Positions 1-7,792 of a DNA stretch of 13,096 nt are shown here, piece by piece (within the stretch, counting starts at the first letter, position 1; each line of letters begins with the position of its first letter). A model generated the notes under the pieces. That model was given only the letters and a program-made list of their open reading frames with translations, was not told the origin of the DNA and ran no database searches. The translations under genes were made by a program, and so were the position numbers. This DNA is from Chryseobacterium gleum (GTDB lineage: Bacteria > Bacteroidota > Bacteroidia > Flavobacteriales_D > Crocinitomicaceae), in assembly GCA_943326825.2 (NCBI GenBank), contig CALPUT020000037.1, positions 1-13,096 on the forward strand. Direction: 5' to 3'.

Positions 1-1823
1 ATAGTGATCTAGTTGGTTTAGCCCAAACAGGAACAGGTAAAACCGCAGCGTTCGGTTTACCATTAGTGAACAAAGTAGACGGAAAGTCTAGAACACCACA
101 AGGATTAGTGGTATGTCCAACAAGAGAGTTGTGTCTCCAAATCACGAAAGATTTAGAAAACTATTCAAAATACCTCGATATGAATATCGTGGCAGTTTAT
201 GGTGGTGCAGATATTCGTCGTCAGGTAACACAAATCAATAAAGGGGTGTCAATAGTCGTTGCTACACCAGGAAGATTAGTTGATTTAATTAAACGTAAAT
301 CAATTTCTTTAGCAGATGTAAAGTATGTAGTATTGGATGAAGCAGATGAAATGCTGAACATGGGATTCAAAGAAGATTTGGATTTGATTTTGGAGTCTAC
401 TCCAAATGAAAGAAATGTTTGGTTGTTTTCAGCAACAATGCCAAAAGAGGTTGAAAGAATCTCTAAAAATTACATGAAGAATCCGTTTGAAGTTTCAATT
501 GGTCACAAGAACCAAAGTAATGAGAACATCGAACATATTTATTACTCTGTAAAAGAGAGAGATCGTTATGCAGCGTTGAAACGTGTGATTGATTTTAATC
601 CTGAAATTTATGGATTAATTTTTTGTCGTACACGAATGGAAACAGCTTCAGTTGCGGATAAACTTGGTAAAGAAGGATACAGCGCTGAGCCGTTACATGG
701 AGATTTATCTCAAGTTCAACGTGATAGAGTAATGGATCGTTTCCGTAAAAAAGAAATTCAAATTTTAGTTGCAACTGATGTTGCAGCTCGTGGATTAGAT
801 ATTGATAATATTACACACGTATTGAATTACAATTTACCAGATGATATTGAGAATTATACGCACCGTTCTGGTCGTACAGCTCGAGCTGGTAAAAAAGGTC
901 AATCTATTGTTTTAATTAACACTCGTGAGAATTACAAGATCAAAACGATTGAAAAACAAATCCGTGTAACTTTTACAGCTGGAGTTCTTCCAAAACCGGA
1001 GGACATTTGTGCAATTCAATTAACTAAATTAATTGATAGCGTTATTCAAACGGAAGTAAAAGAAGCGGATATCGAAAAATTCATGCCTCAAATTATGGCT
1101 GGATTTGGAGAGATGACAAAAGAAGAAATCGTTAAAAGATTTGTTTCTGCTGAATTCAATCGTTTTATTGATTACTACAGCAATGCTGGTGACTTAAATT
1201 CTTCTGGAAGAGATTCTGATAGAGGAGAAAGAGGTGATCGCGGAGATCGTGGTGATAGAAATGATCGTGGAAGAAGAGATAGAAGTTACGATGAAGGTCG
1301 TGAAGATAGACCAAGAAGAGATCGTGGTTCTGAAGAAGGAAAAACAAGATTCTTTGTAAGTGTTGGCCAAAGAGATGGATTAAACCCAGGTGGTTTATTA
1401 CGTTTAATTTGCGATAGTACTGGATTGAAATCTGGAAATATTGGTAAAATCGATATTATGCCAGCGTTCTCTTTCTTCGAAGCAGATCAAGCTGAAACAG
1501 ATAATATTTTACGTAAAGTTAATGGTTCAGAATACGAAGGAACAACTGTAAATATTGAAATCACTAAAAATAAAGGTGGTGGTTCTGATAGAGGTGGACG
1601 TTCTGGAGGTGGTGGATTTGGTGGTGGAAACCGTCATGCATCAGGTGGAAACGGTGGCTTTAGAGGTTCTAATGACAGAAGCAGCGACAGAGATAGAGGA
1701 GGAGACCGTGAGGGTTTTAGACCAAGATCTGAAAGAAGCGGAAGTGATAGAAGTGAAAGAGGTTCAGGTGAAAGAAGAAGTGGAGGTTTCGGAAGGTCAT
1801 CTTCTTCATTTAGAGGTAAATAA
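1..1823 (+). CDS. DEAD-box ATP-dependent RNA helicase with DbpA-type RNA-binding domain and RG-rich tail (5' partial)
   Basis: ATP-dependent RNA helicase of the DeaD/CsdA type, expected to remodel structured RNA and assist ribosome assembly in the cytoplasm. The reading frame is open from position 3, and motif I (AQTGTGKT, 21-44) lies upstream of the first possible GTG at 66, so the gene begins outside the window and the Q motif is missing. Then follow motif Ia (PTREL), TPGR, the DEAD box (336-347), SAT (429-437) and motif VI (HRSGRTARAG, 861-890). A charged R/G/D/E-rich linker (about 1206-1340) leads to a domain at about 1344-1565 resembling the DbpA RNA-binding domain (TRFFVSVGQRDGL to the VNIEI strand). 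The last 85 residues are a Gly/Arg/Ser-rich tail with RGG-like character. It probably shares a transcript with typA, 27 bp downstream. The paralogue (deaD, csdA or rhlE-like) cannot be fixed, so no symbol is given. Confidence 0.95.
   Translation, partial: SDLVGLAQTGTGKTAAFGLPLVNKVDGKSRTPQGLVVCPTRELCLQITKDLENYSKYLDMNIVAVYGGADIRRQVTQINKGVSIVVATPGRLVDLIKRKSISLADVKYVVLDEADEMLNMGFKEDLDLILESTPNERNVWLFSATMPKEVERISKNYMKNPFEVSIGHKNQSNENIEHIYYSVKERDRYAALKRVIDFNPEIYGLIFCRTRMETASVADKLGKEGYSAEPLHGDLSQVQRDRVMDRFRKKEIQILVATDVAARGLDIDNITHVLNYNLPDDIENYTHRSGRTARAGKKGQSIVLINTRENYKIKTIEKQIRVTFTAGVLPKPEDICAIQLTKLIDSVIQTEVKEADIEKFMPQIMAGFGEMTKEEIVKRFVSAEFNRFIDYYSNAGDLNSSGRDSDRGERGDRGDRGDRNDRGRRDRSYDEGREDRPRRDRGSEEGKTRFFVSVGQRDGLNPGGLLRLICDSTGLKSGNIGKIDIMPAFSFFEADQAETDNILRKVNGSEYEGTTVNIEITKNKGGGSDRGGRSGGGGFGGGNRHASGGNGGFRGSNDRSSDRDRGGDREGFRPRSERSGSDRSERGSGERRSGGFGRSSSSFRGK
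1233..1271 (+). repeat. short 9-bp tandem repeat coding Gly-Asp-Arg units
   Basis: Inside the helicase linker, consecutive 9-bp units encode GDR, GDR, GDR and then NDR followed by Gly. The units differ at synonymous sites (cgc/cgt/aga for Arg), so the amino-acid pattern is better preserved than the DNA. This is a low-complexity linker that probably adds RNA affinity. It is not a mobile or phase-variable repeat. Confidence 0.6.
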
Positions 1824-1850
1824 TAATTAATCACTAGGATTGTTTTAAAA

Positions 1851-3647
1851 ATGGAAATAAGGAATATTGCAATTATTGCACACGTTGACCACGGTAAGAC
1901 TACTTTAGTAGACCGTATGATTGAATCAGGAACTGATGCTCAAGTTCATGAAAAACCGAAAGGAGAATTGTTCATGGATAATAATGATTTAGAGCGTGAA
2001 AGAGGAATCACAATCGTTTCTAAAAATGTATCTGTACTTTATAAAGGAACAAAAATCAATATTATTGATACTCCAGGTCACGCCGATTTCGGTGGTGAGG
2101 TTGAGCGTGTATTAAATATGGCTGATGGTGTTTGTTTATTAGTTGATGCTTTTGAAGGGCCAATGCCTCAAACACGTTTCGTTTTAGGAAAAGCTTTAGC
2201 ATTAGGTTTAAAACCTTTATTGGTTATCAATAAAGTAGATAAAGAAAACTGTACTCCAGAAGAAGTTCACGAGAAAGTTTTTGACTTAATGTTCGAATTA
2301 GATGCAAATGATCATCAATTAGATTTCGCTACTATTTATGGTTCGGCGAAAAATGGTTGGATGGCAGAAGACTGGAAACAACCTACTACTTCAATTGCCC
2401 CATTATTAGATCGTATTTTAGAATATTTCCCACCAAAGAAAATTGAAGAAGGAAATACTCAAATGTTAATCACTTCTTTAGATTTCTCAACTTTTGTTGG
2501 TAGAATTGCAATTGGACGATTACATAGAGGTATTCTTAAAGAAAATCAGAATATTATCTTAGGTAAAAGAGATGGTACTCAGGAGAAACATAAAGTAAAA
2601 GAATTATTTGTTTTTGAAGGTATAGAAAGAGTAAAAGTTGCTTCAGTTCAGCCGGGAGATATTTGTGCTATTACAGGTATTGAAGGTTTCGAAATTGGTG
2701 ATGTTATCTGTGATGCTGAAAATCCAGAACCATTAGCTTCTATTTCAATTGATGAGCCAACAATGAATATGTTATTCTCTATTAATGACTCACCATTCTT
2801 TGGAAAAGAAGGTAAAAAAGTTACTTCTCGTCATATATCTGAGCGTTTAACGAAAGAGTTAGAGAAAAATTTAGCAATGCGTGTTACAAATACTGATAAA
2901 GCAGATAAATGGTTAGTTGCTGGACGTGGTGTATTGCATTTATCAGTTTTAATCGAAACAATGCGTCGTGAAGGTTATGAATTACAAGTTGGTCAGCCAC
3001 AAGTAATTATTAGAGAAATTGACGGAGTTAAATGTGAGCCTATTGAAGAGTTAACAATCGATTTACCAGAAGAATTCAGTGGTACAGCGATTGAGGCAGT
3101 TTCAATGCGTAAAGGTGAAATGTCAAACATGGAACCAAAAGGTACACGTATGACGATTCAATTCCAAATTCCTTCTAGAGGTATTATTGGTTTAAGAAAC
3201 TATTTATTGACGCAAACAGCTGGTGAAGCAATAATGACTCACCGTTTCTTAGAATACCAACCTTACAAAGGTGAAATTCCAGGACGTCAAAATGGTTCTT
3301 TAATTTCTATGGAGCAAGGCACTTCAATTCCCTTCTCTATCAATAACTTACAAGAAAGAGGACGTTTCTTTGTTTCTCCAAATGAAAACATATACGAAGG
3401 TCAAGTAATTGGTGAAAACTCAAGAGCTGGTGACATGGTTGTTAATGTTACGAAAACAAAGAAAATGTCAAATATGCGTTCTTCAGGAGCAGATGATAAA
3501 GTGAAATTAATACCACCAATCAAATTTAGCTTAGAAGAATGTTTAGAATACATTCAAGGAGATGAATATGTAGAGGTAACTCCAGAAAACTTACGAATTC
3601 GTAAAATATACTTGAAAGAAAACGAAAGAAAAAGAGCTGGGAAATAA
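1851..3647 (+). CDS. typA: translational GTPase TypA/BipA
   Basis: Ribosome-associated GTPase of the EF-G-like translational GTPase family, implicated in 50S subunit assembly and in growth under cold or other stress. At 598 residues it is close to the usual full length (about 600). The G domain is intact: G1 HVDHGKTT (11-18), switch I RGITI (51-55), G3 DTPGH (73-77), G4 NKVD (127-130) and G5 GSAKNG (164-169). Beta-barrel and EF-G-like domains follow, and the BipA-specific C-terminal region is recognisable from SRGIIGLRNYLLTQTAGEA onward. The ATG at 1851 gives the canonical N-terminus (MEIRNIAIIAHVDHGKTT). There is no good Shine-Dalgarno sequence, only a weak AGGAT, as is common in Bacteroidetes. 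It follows the helicase gene by 27 bp with no promoter visible between them, and a strong terminator lies just downstream. Confidence 0.98.
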   Translation: MEIRNIAIIAHVDHGKTTLVDRMIESGTDAQVHEKPKGELFMDNNDLERERGITIVSKNVSVLYKGTKINIIDTPGHADFGGEVERVLNMADGVCLLVDAFEGPMPQTRFVLGKALALGLKPLLVINKVDKENCTPEEVHEKVFDLMFELDANDHQLDFATIYGSAKNGWMAEDWKQPTTSIAPLLDRILEYFPPKKIEEGNTQMLITSLDFSTFVGRIAIGRLHRGILKENQNIILGKRDGTQEKHKVKELFVFEGIERVKVASVQPGDICAITGIEGFEIGDVICDAENPEPLASISIDEPTMNMLFSINDSPFFGKEGKKVTSRHISERLTKELEKNLAMRVTNTDKADKWLVAGRGVLHLSVLIETMRREGYELQVGQPQVIIREIDGVKCEPIEELTIDLPEEFSGTAIEAVSMRKGEMSNMEPKGTRMTIQFQIPSRGIIGLRNYLLTQTAGEAIMTHRFLEYQPYKGEIPGRQNGSLISMEQGTSIPFSINNLQERGRFFVSPNENIYEGQVIGENSRAGDMVVNVTKTKKMSNMRSSGADDKVKLIPPIKFSLEECLEYIQGDEYVEVTPENLRIRKIYLKENERKRAGK

Positions 3648-3670
3648 TTTCCAATCTTTATAATTTATAG

Positions 3671-3705
3671 GCCCAAATTACTTAAATGTAGTTTGGGCTT
3701 TTTTT
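3671..3705 (+). terminator. Rho-independent terminator after typA
   Basis: An 11-bp stem (GCCCAAATTAC paired with GTAGTTTGGGC, one G-U pair) with a 6-nt TTAAAT loop is followed directly by seven T residues. It lies 23 bp after the typA stop and closes the helicase-typA unit. It is the clearest intrinsic terminator in the window. Confidence 0.93.
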
Positions 3706-3839
3706 ATAAATGTTATAAACATTTTAATTTCATTTTTTATTTTAAGCTTTATTGTAAATTAATCATTATGAGATTGTATTAGAATTTTGAAATAATATTT
3801 TTTATTCTTTAAAGAAATATATGTTCATATCTTGATAAT

Positions 3840-3847
3840 TAAATTTG
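3840..3847 (+). promoter_or_regulatory. candidate Bacteroidetes -7 element for the TPR gene
   Basis: TAAATTTG matches the TAnnTTTG -7 consensus of Bacteroidetes housekeeping promoters. It lies 46 bp before the ATG at 3894 and downstream of the typA terminator, giving a leader of roughly 40 nt. No clear TTG -33 element is seen at the usual spacing. The rest of the 246-bp gap (3648-3893) is AT-rich and shows no gene. Confidence 0.45.
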
Positions 3848-3893
3848 AAAAAGATGAAATATAATCGTAATTTTAAAGAACAAAAATAGAGAT

Positions 3894-5297
3894 ATGTTTA
3901 ACGACGATGATGAAGATGATGCTTACTTTGAGGGTAATCTCAAAGATGAAGTTGAGCGTTTTGAAGCAGGAATTGAAAGTGGAAATATTGGATTTATTGA
4001 TAGTGATAAATTAGAAGCTATTATTGATCATTACCTTATTAATAATCAATACAATAAAGCCAAGCTATGTGCTGAATTTGCGTTGACTTTATTTTCTTTT
4101 AGTGAATTATTTCAACTAAGATTAGCTCAGTCTATGTCCGCTTTAGGTCAGTTGAAAGAAGCATTGAACATTATATCATCTATTGAAAAGAAAGATAACT
4201 CTTCTTGTGAAATAAAATTGACAAAAGCCTCAATTTTTAGTCAGTTAAGAGATTCGAATAGCGCAATAAAATATTTTAAAGAAGCATTATTACTTTCTGA
4301 ACCAGAAGATAAAGATGAGATTTATCTAGACTTAGCGATGGAATATGAGAATTCAAATGACTATAAAAATGCGTTAAATGTTTTAAAAGAAGCAATTAAA
4401 TACAATCCGAATAATGAGGGTGCAATCTATGAAATTGCTTTTTGTTATGAACAGCTCAGTGAGTATGAAAATGCAATAAAATGTTATTCTAATTACATTG
4501 ATGATAATCCTTATTCATTTACTGCTTGGTACAATTTAGGTAATACTTATTCAAAAGCAGAAGATTACGAGAAAGCCGTTTGGGCGTATGATTATTGTAC
4601 TTTAATTAACGAAGATTTCGGTCCGGTATATTTTAATTTAGGCAATGCCTATTTGTCAATGGATAAATACCAGTTATCAATTGATAGTTTCAATAAATGC
4701 ATGGAATTAGATGGCGAAGATGCTGTTGCTTTGTGTTATATTGGCGAAGCTCATGAGCAACTTGGGGAATTAAAATTAGCAAAAGAATACTATCGTCAAA
4801 GTTTAGATTTATCTCCAATGCTACCTGATGCATGGTTAGGGATTGGTATTGTAGAAGATTTAGAAGGAAATACGAAAGTAGCATTAACTTTTATTCATAA
4901 AGCAGCGGATTTAGACCCTGAAAATCCTGGAATTTATTCTGTATTAGGAGGAGCTTATGAAAAATTAAATGACATTGATAGAGCTCAAGAATATTATTTA
5001 TTGTCTTTAGAACTCGATCCAACTGATGAAGAATGTTTGACAAGTTATGTTAAGATGTTGACTAAAATATCAATCTTAGATTCACTTGAAATACTTAATG
5101 AGTTTATAATTAATAATCAAGATGTTAAAATCGCGAAAGTTTTAAAAGTGAATTTACTTTGGAAGTTAGGGAGTAAAAGTGAAGCACTTCATTTGTTTTC
5201 ATTATGTATCTTAGAAGATATCGAAACTGCAAAAGAATTATTTGAAAGTTTTCCTGAGTATAAAGAAATCAAGGAATTTAATGAGTTAATCGATTAA
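3894..5297 (+). CDS. cytoplasmic tetratricopeptide-repeat (TPR) protein
   Basis: A 467-residue protein made almost entirely of TPR units, a helical-hairpin scaffold for protein-protein contacts. It has no signal peptide or membrane segment, so it should be cytoplasmic. The N-terminus is strongly acidic (FNDDDEDDAYFEG). From about residue 65 to 385 roughly nine or ten TPRs can be read, with typical patterns such as AWYNLGNTYSKAEDYEKAVWAY and VYFNLGNAYLSMDKYQLSI. The last 80 residues are helical but less regular. No enzymatic domain is fused to it and the partner is unknown. The ATG at 3894 is preceded by an A-rich stretch rather than a Shine-Dalgarno sequence. The comA-like gene starts 93 bp downstream on the same strand, so co-transcription is possible, although that gene may have its own promoter. 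Confidence 0.9.
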   Translation: MFNDDDEDDAYFEGNLKDEVERFEAGIESGNIGFIDSDKLEAIIDHYLINNQYNKAKLCAEFALTLFSFSELFQLRLAQSMSALGQLKEALNIISSIEKKDNSSCEIKLTKASIFSQLRDSNSAIKYFKEALLLSEPEDKDEIYLDLAMEYENSNDYKNALNVLKEAIKYNPNNEGAIYEIAFCYEQLSEYENAIKCYSNYIDDNPYSFTAWYNLGNTYSKAEDYEKAVWAYDYCTLINEDFGPVYFNLGNAYLSMDKYQLSIDSFNKCMELDGEDAVALCYIGEAHEQLGELKLAKEYYRQSLDLSPMLPDAWLGIGIVEDLEGNTKVALTFIHKAADLDPENPGIYSVLGGAYEKLNDIDRAQEYYLLSLELDPTDEECLTSYVKMLTKISILDSLEILNEFIINNQDVKIAKVLKVNLLWKLGSKSEALHLFSLCILEDIETAKELFESFPEYKEIKEFNELID

Positions 5298-5363
5298 AAG
5301 AGTAGATTATTCAATTCGTTTTGTTTTATTGATGTCAACAACAAAAAATCCAATTGAATTTCG

Positions 5364-5371
5364 TAAATTCG
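5364..5371 (+). promoter_or_regulatory. possible -7 promoter element before the comA-like gene
   Basis: TAAATTCG followed by CACC resembles the Bacteroidetes TAnnTTTG element with one mismatch. It lies 19 bp before the ATG at 5391, which would give a short leader of about 10-15 nt. No TTG is found at suitable -33 spacing, so this is a weak call. Confidence 0.3.
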
Positions 5372-5390
5372 CACCATATTATAAACTAGA

Positions 5391-6212
5391 ATGAATTTCG
5401 AATTACTATATATTCCAGAGAGACCAGTCAAACCTCGTCAAAAAGGTGTTACAATGATGATGGATAAAGGTTTGAGTTTACGAGAAACTGAAAATTTTAT
5501 TGATGCTTCAGGACATCTTACAGATGTTGTAAAATTTGGATTTGGAACATCTTATGTGACAAACAATTTTCAAGAAAAAATTAATCTTTATAAATCTGCA
5601 GATATTCAACCTTATTTAGGAGGGACATTATTTGAAGCATTTTACGCAAGAGGAATGTTTGAGGATTATATTCGTTTATTGGATAAATTTAATCTTGATT
5701 TAGCTGAGATTTCTGATGGATCAATAATTATGAATCACAATGAAAAGTGTGAATTGATTCATAGACTTGCAAAAACAAGGACAGTAATGTCTGAAGTCGG
5801 TTCAAAAGATTCAGGTATTATTGTTTCACCTACAAAATGGGTAAAAATGATGAGTACCGAATTGGAAGCTGGTTCATGGAAAGTGATTGCAGAAGGACGT
5901 GAAGCAGGAAATGTTGGTGTTTTTAGACCAAATGGAACGGCTCATACCTATTTGATTAATAAAATCATAGCAAAAGTAGATCCTAACGATATTTTATGGG
6001 AAGCTCCTCAAAAAAATCAGCAAGTTTGGTTTATTAAATTATTTGGAGAAAATGTAAACTTAGGAAATATTGGTCCAAATGATATGATTCCATTAGAATG
6101 TTTACGTTTAGGGTTAAGAGGAGATACTTTCTTTGAATTTTTACCATCTGATTATGCAGATCGTTTGAAGCAAGTAAATGATGAAGCAGAAGTAGAAGAA
6201 GAAGAAAATTAG
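5391..6212 (+). CDS. phosphosulfolactate synthase (ComA) family protein
   Basis: Member of the ComA family, TIM-barrel lyases. The characterised archaeal enzyme adds sulfite to phosphoenolpyruvate to form (2R)-phospho-3-sulfolactate for coenzyme M synthesis. The family landmarks are present in order: KPRQKGVTMMMDKG (14-27), VVKFGFGTS (46-54), GGTLFEAF (77-84), LAEISDGSI (104-112), MSEVGSKDSG (133-142) and KVIAEGREAGNVGVF (164-178). At 273 residues it is slightly longer than the archaeal enzyme, mainly through an acidic tail (EVEEEEN). A bacterium of this kind is not expected to make coenzyme M and no other com gene is nearby, so the product may feed another sulfonate or the substrate may differ; plant HSA32 proteins belong to the same family without that role. 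The WD40 gene begins 1 bp after its stop. Family membership is firm; the reaction is not. Confidence 0.88.
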   Translation: MNFELLYIPERPVKPRQKGVTMMMDKGLSLRETENFIDASGHLTDVVKFGFGTSYVTNNFQEKINLYKSADIQPYLGGTLFEAFYARGMFEDYIRLLDKFNLDLAEISDGSIIMNHNEKCELIHRLAKTRTVMSEVGSKDSGIIVSPTKWVKMMSTELEAGSWKVIAEGREAGNVGVFRPNGTAHTYLINKIIAKVDPNDILWEAPQKNQQVWFIKLFGENVNLGNIGPNDMIPLECLRLGLRGDTFFEFLPSDYADRLKQVNDEAEVEEEEN

Positions 6213-6213
6213 A

Positions 6214-7110
6214 ATGTCTTTTCGGAAAAGATGTGAAATAAAAGGACACTCTGCTGCAATCTATTGTGGTGATTTTGATTCTAATTATTTATATTCTGGA
6301 AGTGCTGATCAATTTATAACTCGTTGGGATATTAATCTTGGAGTTCAAGATAAGTTCGCTGTTAGAATGAATCACTCTGTTTATTCAGTTCAATTAATTT
6401 CAAATAAATTTTTAATAGCTGGATTATCTTCAGGTTCAATTCATGTTTTTGATCTTACTAATAGAGTTGAAATAAAGCACTTTTCCCAGCATATAAAAGG
6501 AGTTTTCTCTTTAGCATTTAATGAATTTAAAAATCATTTTTATGCTGGTGATACAGATGGGAATTTATCAATTTGGAATACTGAAACATTAGAATTATTG
6601 CTTTATTTACCTTTAAATGTAGGTAAAATAAGAAAAATAAAATGTTCTATTTCAGGTGATAGAATTGTTTTATCATGTCAAGATGGATCAATTCGTGTAT
6701 TTGAAACCAATGGTTATAATGAAATTCACACGATTGATGCGCATAAAAATGGAGCAACCATATCTGTCTTTAATCCATTGAATGAAAATCAATTAATTTC
6801 TGGAGGTAAAGATGCGCTTTTGAAAGTTTGGAATCTTGAAAATTTAGAATTATTACAAGACATACCCGCTCACAATTATGTTATTTATGATATTTGTTTT
6901 CAGAATCAAAACAAACAATTTGTAACTTCAAGTCGTGATAAAACAATTAAAGTCTGGGATACAAACGATTTTTCATTCATTCAACGATTAGAATTTAAAG
7001 ATGGTGGTCATAGACATTCTGTAAATTCCTTAGTTAAAATTAATGAACATTCTTTTGCTTCATTAAGCGATGATAAAAAAATAGTTATCTGGGAAAATGA
7101 GAATATATAA
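6214..7110 (+). CDS. seven-bladed WD40 beta-propeller protein
   Basis: A 298-residue protein consisting of a single beta-propeller and no other domain. Seven WD-type strand ends can be read: ITRWDI (35-40), IHVFDL (76-81), LSIWNT (118-123), IRVFET (160-165), LKVWNL (203-208), IKVWDT (245-250) and IVIWEN (290-295). This fits one closed seven-blade ring with the usual GH and D turns (GHSAAIYCGD, SSRDKTIKVWD). There is no signal peptide, so a cytoplasmic scaffold is expected. The ATG lies 1 bp after the comA-like stop, which suggests translational coupling, and the 3' end overlaps the DUF2459 gene by 14 bp. The partner is unknown; the flanking gene products are the obvious candidates. Confidence 0.92.
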   Translation: MSFRKRCEIKGHSAAIYCGDFDSNYLYSGSADQFITRWDINLGVQDKFAVRMNHSVYSVQLISNKFLIAGLSSGSIHVFDLTNRVEIKHFSQHIKGVFSLAFNEFKNHFYAGDTDGNLSIWNTETLELLLYLPLNVGKIRKIKCSISGDRIVLSCQDGSIRVFETNGYNEIHTIDAHKNGATISVFNPLNENQLISGGKDALLKVWNLENLELLQDIPAHNYVIYDICFQNQNKQFVTSSRDKTIKVWDTNDFSFIQRLEFKDGGHRHSVNSLVKINEHSFASLSDDKKIVIWENENI

Positions 7111-7792
7111 ATATTTTAAATTCATACTAAATTCATTGATACTAAGTCTTGAATTTTTCATTGCTTTTGTTACTTTTTATATTACTCTTGCACTTGTGGG
7201 AATGTCTGTTACAATAGGTGAACTTCCTTTTGAAAATTCAGATGTAATTATTTATTTAAAATCAGATGGTGTCCATACTGATTTTGTATTACCTGTAATG
7301 TCTAAATCAGTTGATTGGTCAACCATATTTTTAAGATCTGACACAAAAAGTAATGATTCTTCTAAAAATCACATTTCAATAGGTTGGGGCGACCAAGGTT
7401 TCTTTTTGAATACTCCACAATGGTCTGATTTGACTTTTCAAACTGCTTTTAATGCTGCTTTTTATAGAGGGAAATCAGCTATTCATATTAACTATATTAA
7501 CGTTAAAGATATAAATACCGATTTTAGAGAACTCAAAATTTCAAAGAATAACTATCAAAAATTAATAAGCTATATTCAGAATTCACTTTTAAAAAAAGAA
7601 GAAAGAAATTATTCGTGTATTAAAAATAGAGGTTATTGGGAGACAGATGCTTTTTATGAATCGAAAGGAAGTTACGGGTTGTTTAATACCTGTAATTCTT
7701 GGATAAATGAAGGGTTGAAAGAAGCTGAATTGAAAGCGTGTCTTTGGACTCCTCTCAATTCAGGTATTTTTAGGAATTACAGTAAAAATTAA
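7097..7792 (+). CDS. DUF2459 / TIGR02117 family membrane-anchored protein
   Basis: Conserved protein of unknown function. An N-terminal hydrophobic segment (about residues 10-36) should anchor it in the inner membrane with the remainder outside the cytoplasm. Family landmarks recalled for TIGR02117/DUF2459 are present: IIYLKSDGVHTDFVLPV (51-67), ISIGWGDQGFFLNTPQWSDL (93-112), the AAFYRGKSAIHINYI region, FNTCNSWINEGLK (196-208) and CLWTPLNSGIF (215-225). His60 and Cys199 sit in the two best conserved motifs and could form a thiol active site, but that is inference. The ATG at 7097 lies inside the last codons of the WD40 gene. The stop codon interlocks with that of the convergent gene. Length (231) is normal for the family. 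Confidence 0.8.
   Translation: MRIYKYFKFILNSLILSLEFFIAFVTFYITLALVGMSVTIGELPFENSDVIIYLKSDGVHTDFVLPVMSKSVDWSTIFLRSDTKSNDSSKNHISIGWGDQGFFLNTPQWSDLTFQTAFNAAFYRGKSAIHINYINVKDINTDFRELKISKNNYQKLISYIQNSLLKKEERNYSCIKNRGYWETDAFYESKGSYGLFNTCNSWINEGLKEAELKACLWTPLNSGIFRNYSKN

Noticed and set aside
66..68. GTG as start codon of the helicase
   Set aside because: The same frame is open to position 3 and encodes motif I (AQTGTGKT) upstream, so the real start is outside the window.
1165..1347. 60-codon minus-strand frame rich in His, Leu and Phe
   Set aside because: It is the complement of the Asp/Arg/Gly-rich linker, with no start context or family resemblance.
1555..1834. Open frames on both strands over the helicase tail
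   Set aside because: They arise from the repetitive Gly/Arg/Ser codons, give Val/Glu-rich or Pro/Leu-rich products and lie wholly inside a well-supported gene.
4690..4884. Minus-strand frame inside the TPR gene
   Set aside because: Shadow of a long, clearly conserved coding frame on the other strand.
5286..5297. 12-bp perfect palindrome TTAATCGATTAA at the end of the TPR gene
   Set aside because: It is formed by the last codons and the stop (Leu-Ile-Asp-stop), has no T-run and is too short to call a terminator or operator.
6034..6249. Minus-strand frame across the comA-like/WD40 junction
   Set aside because: The Leu-rich stretch is the complement of the acidic tail codons, and both overlapping genes are well supported.
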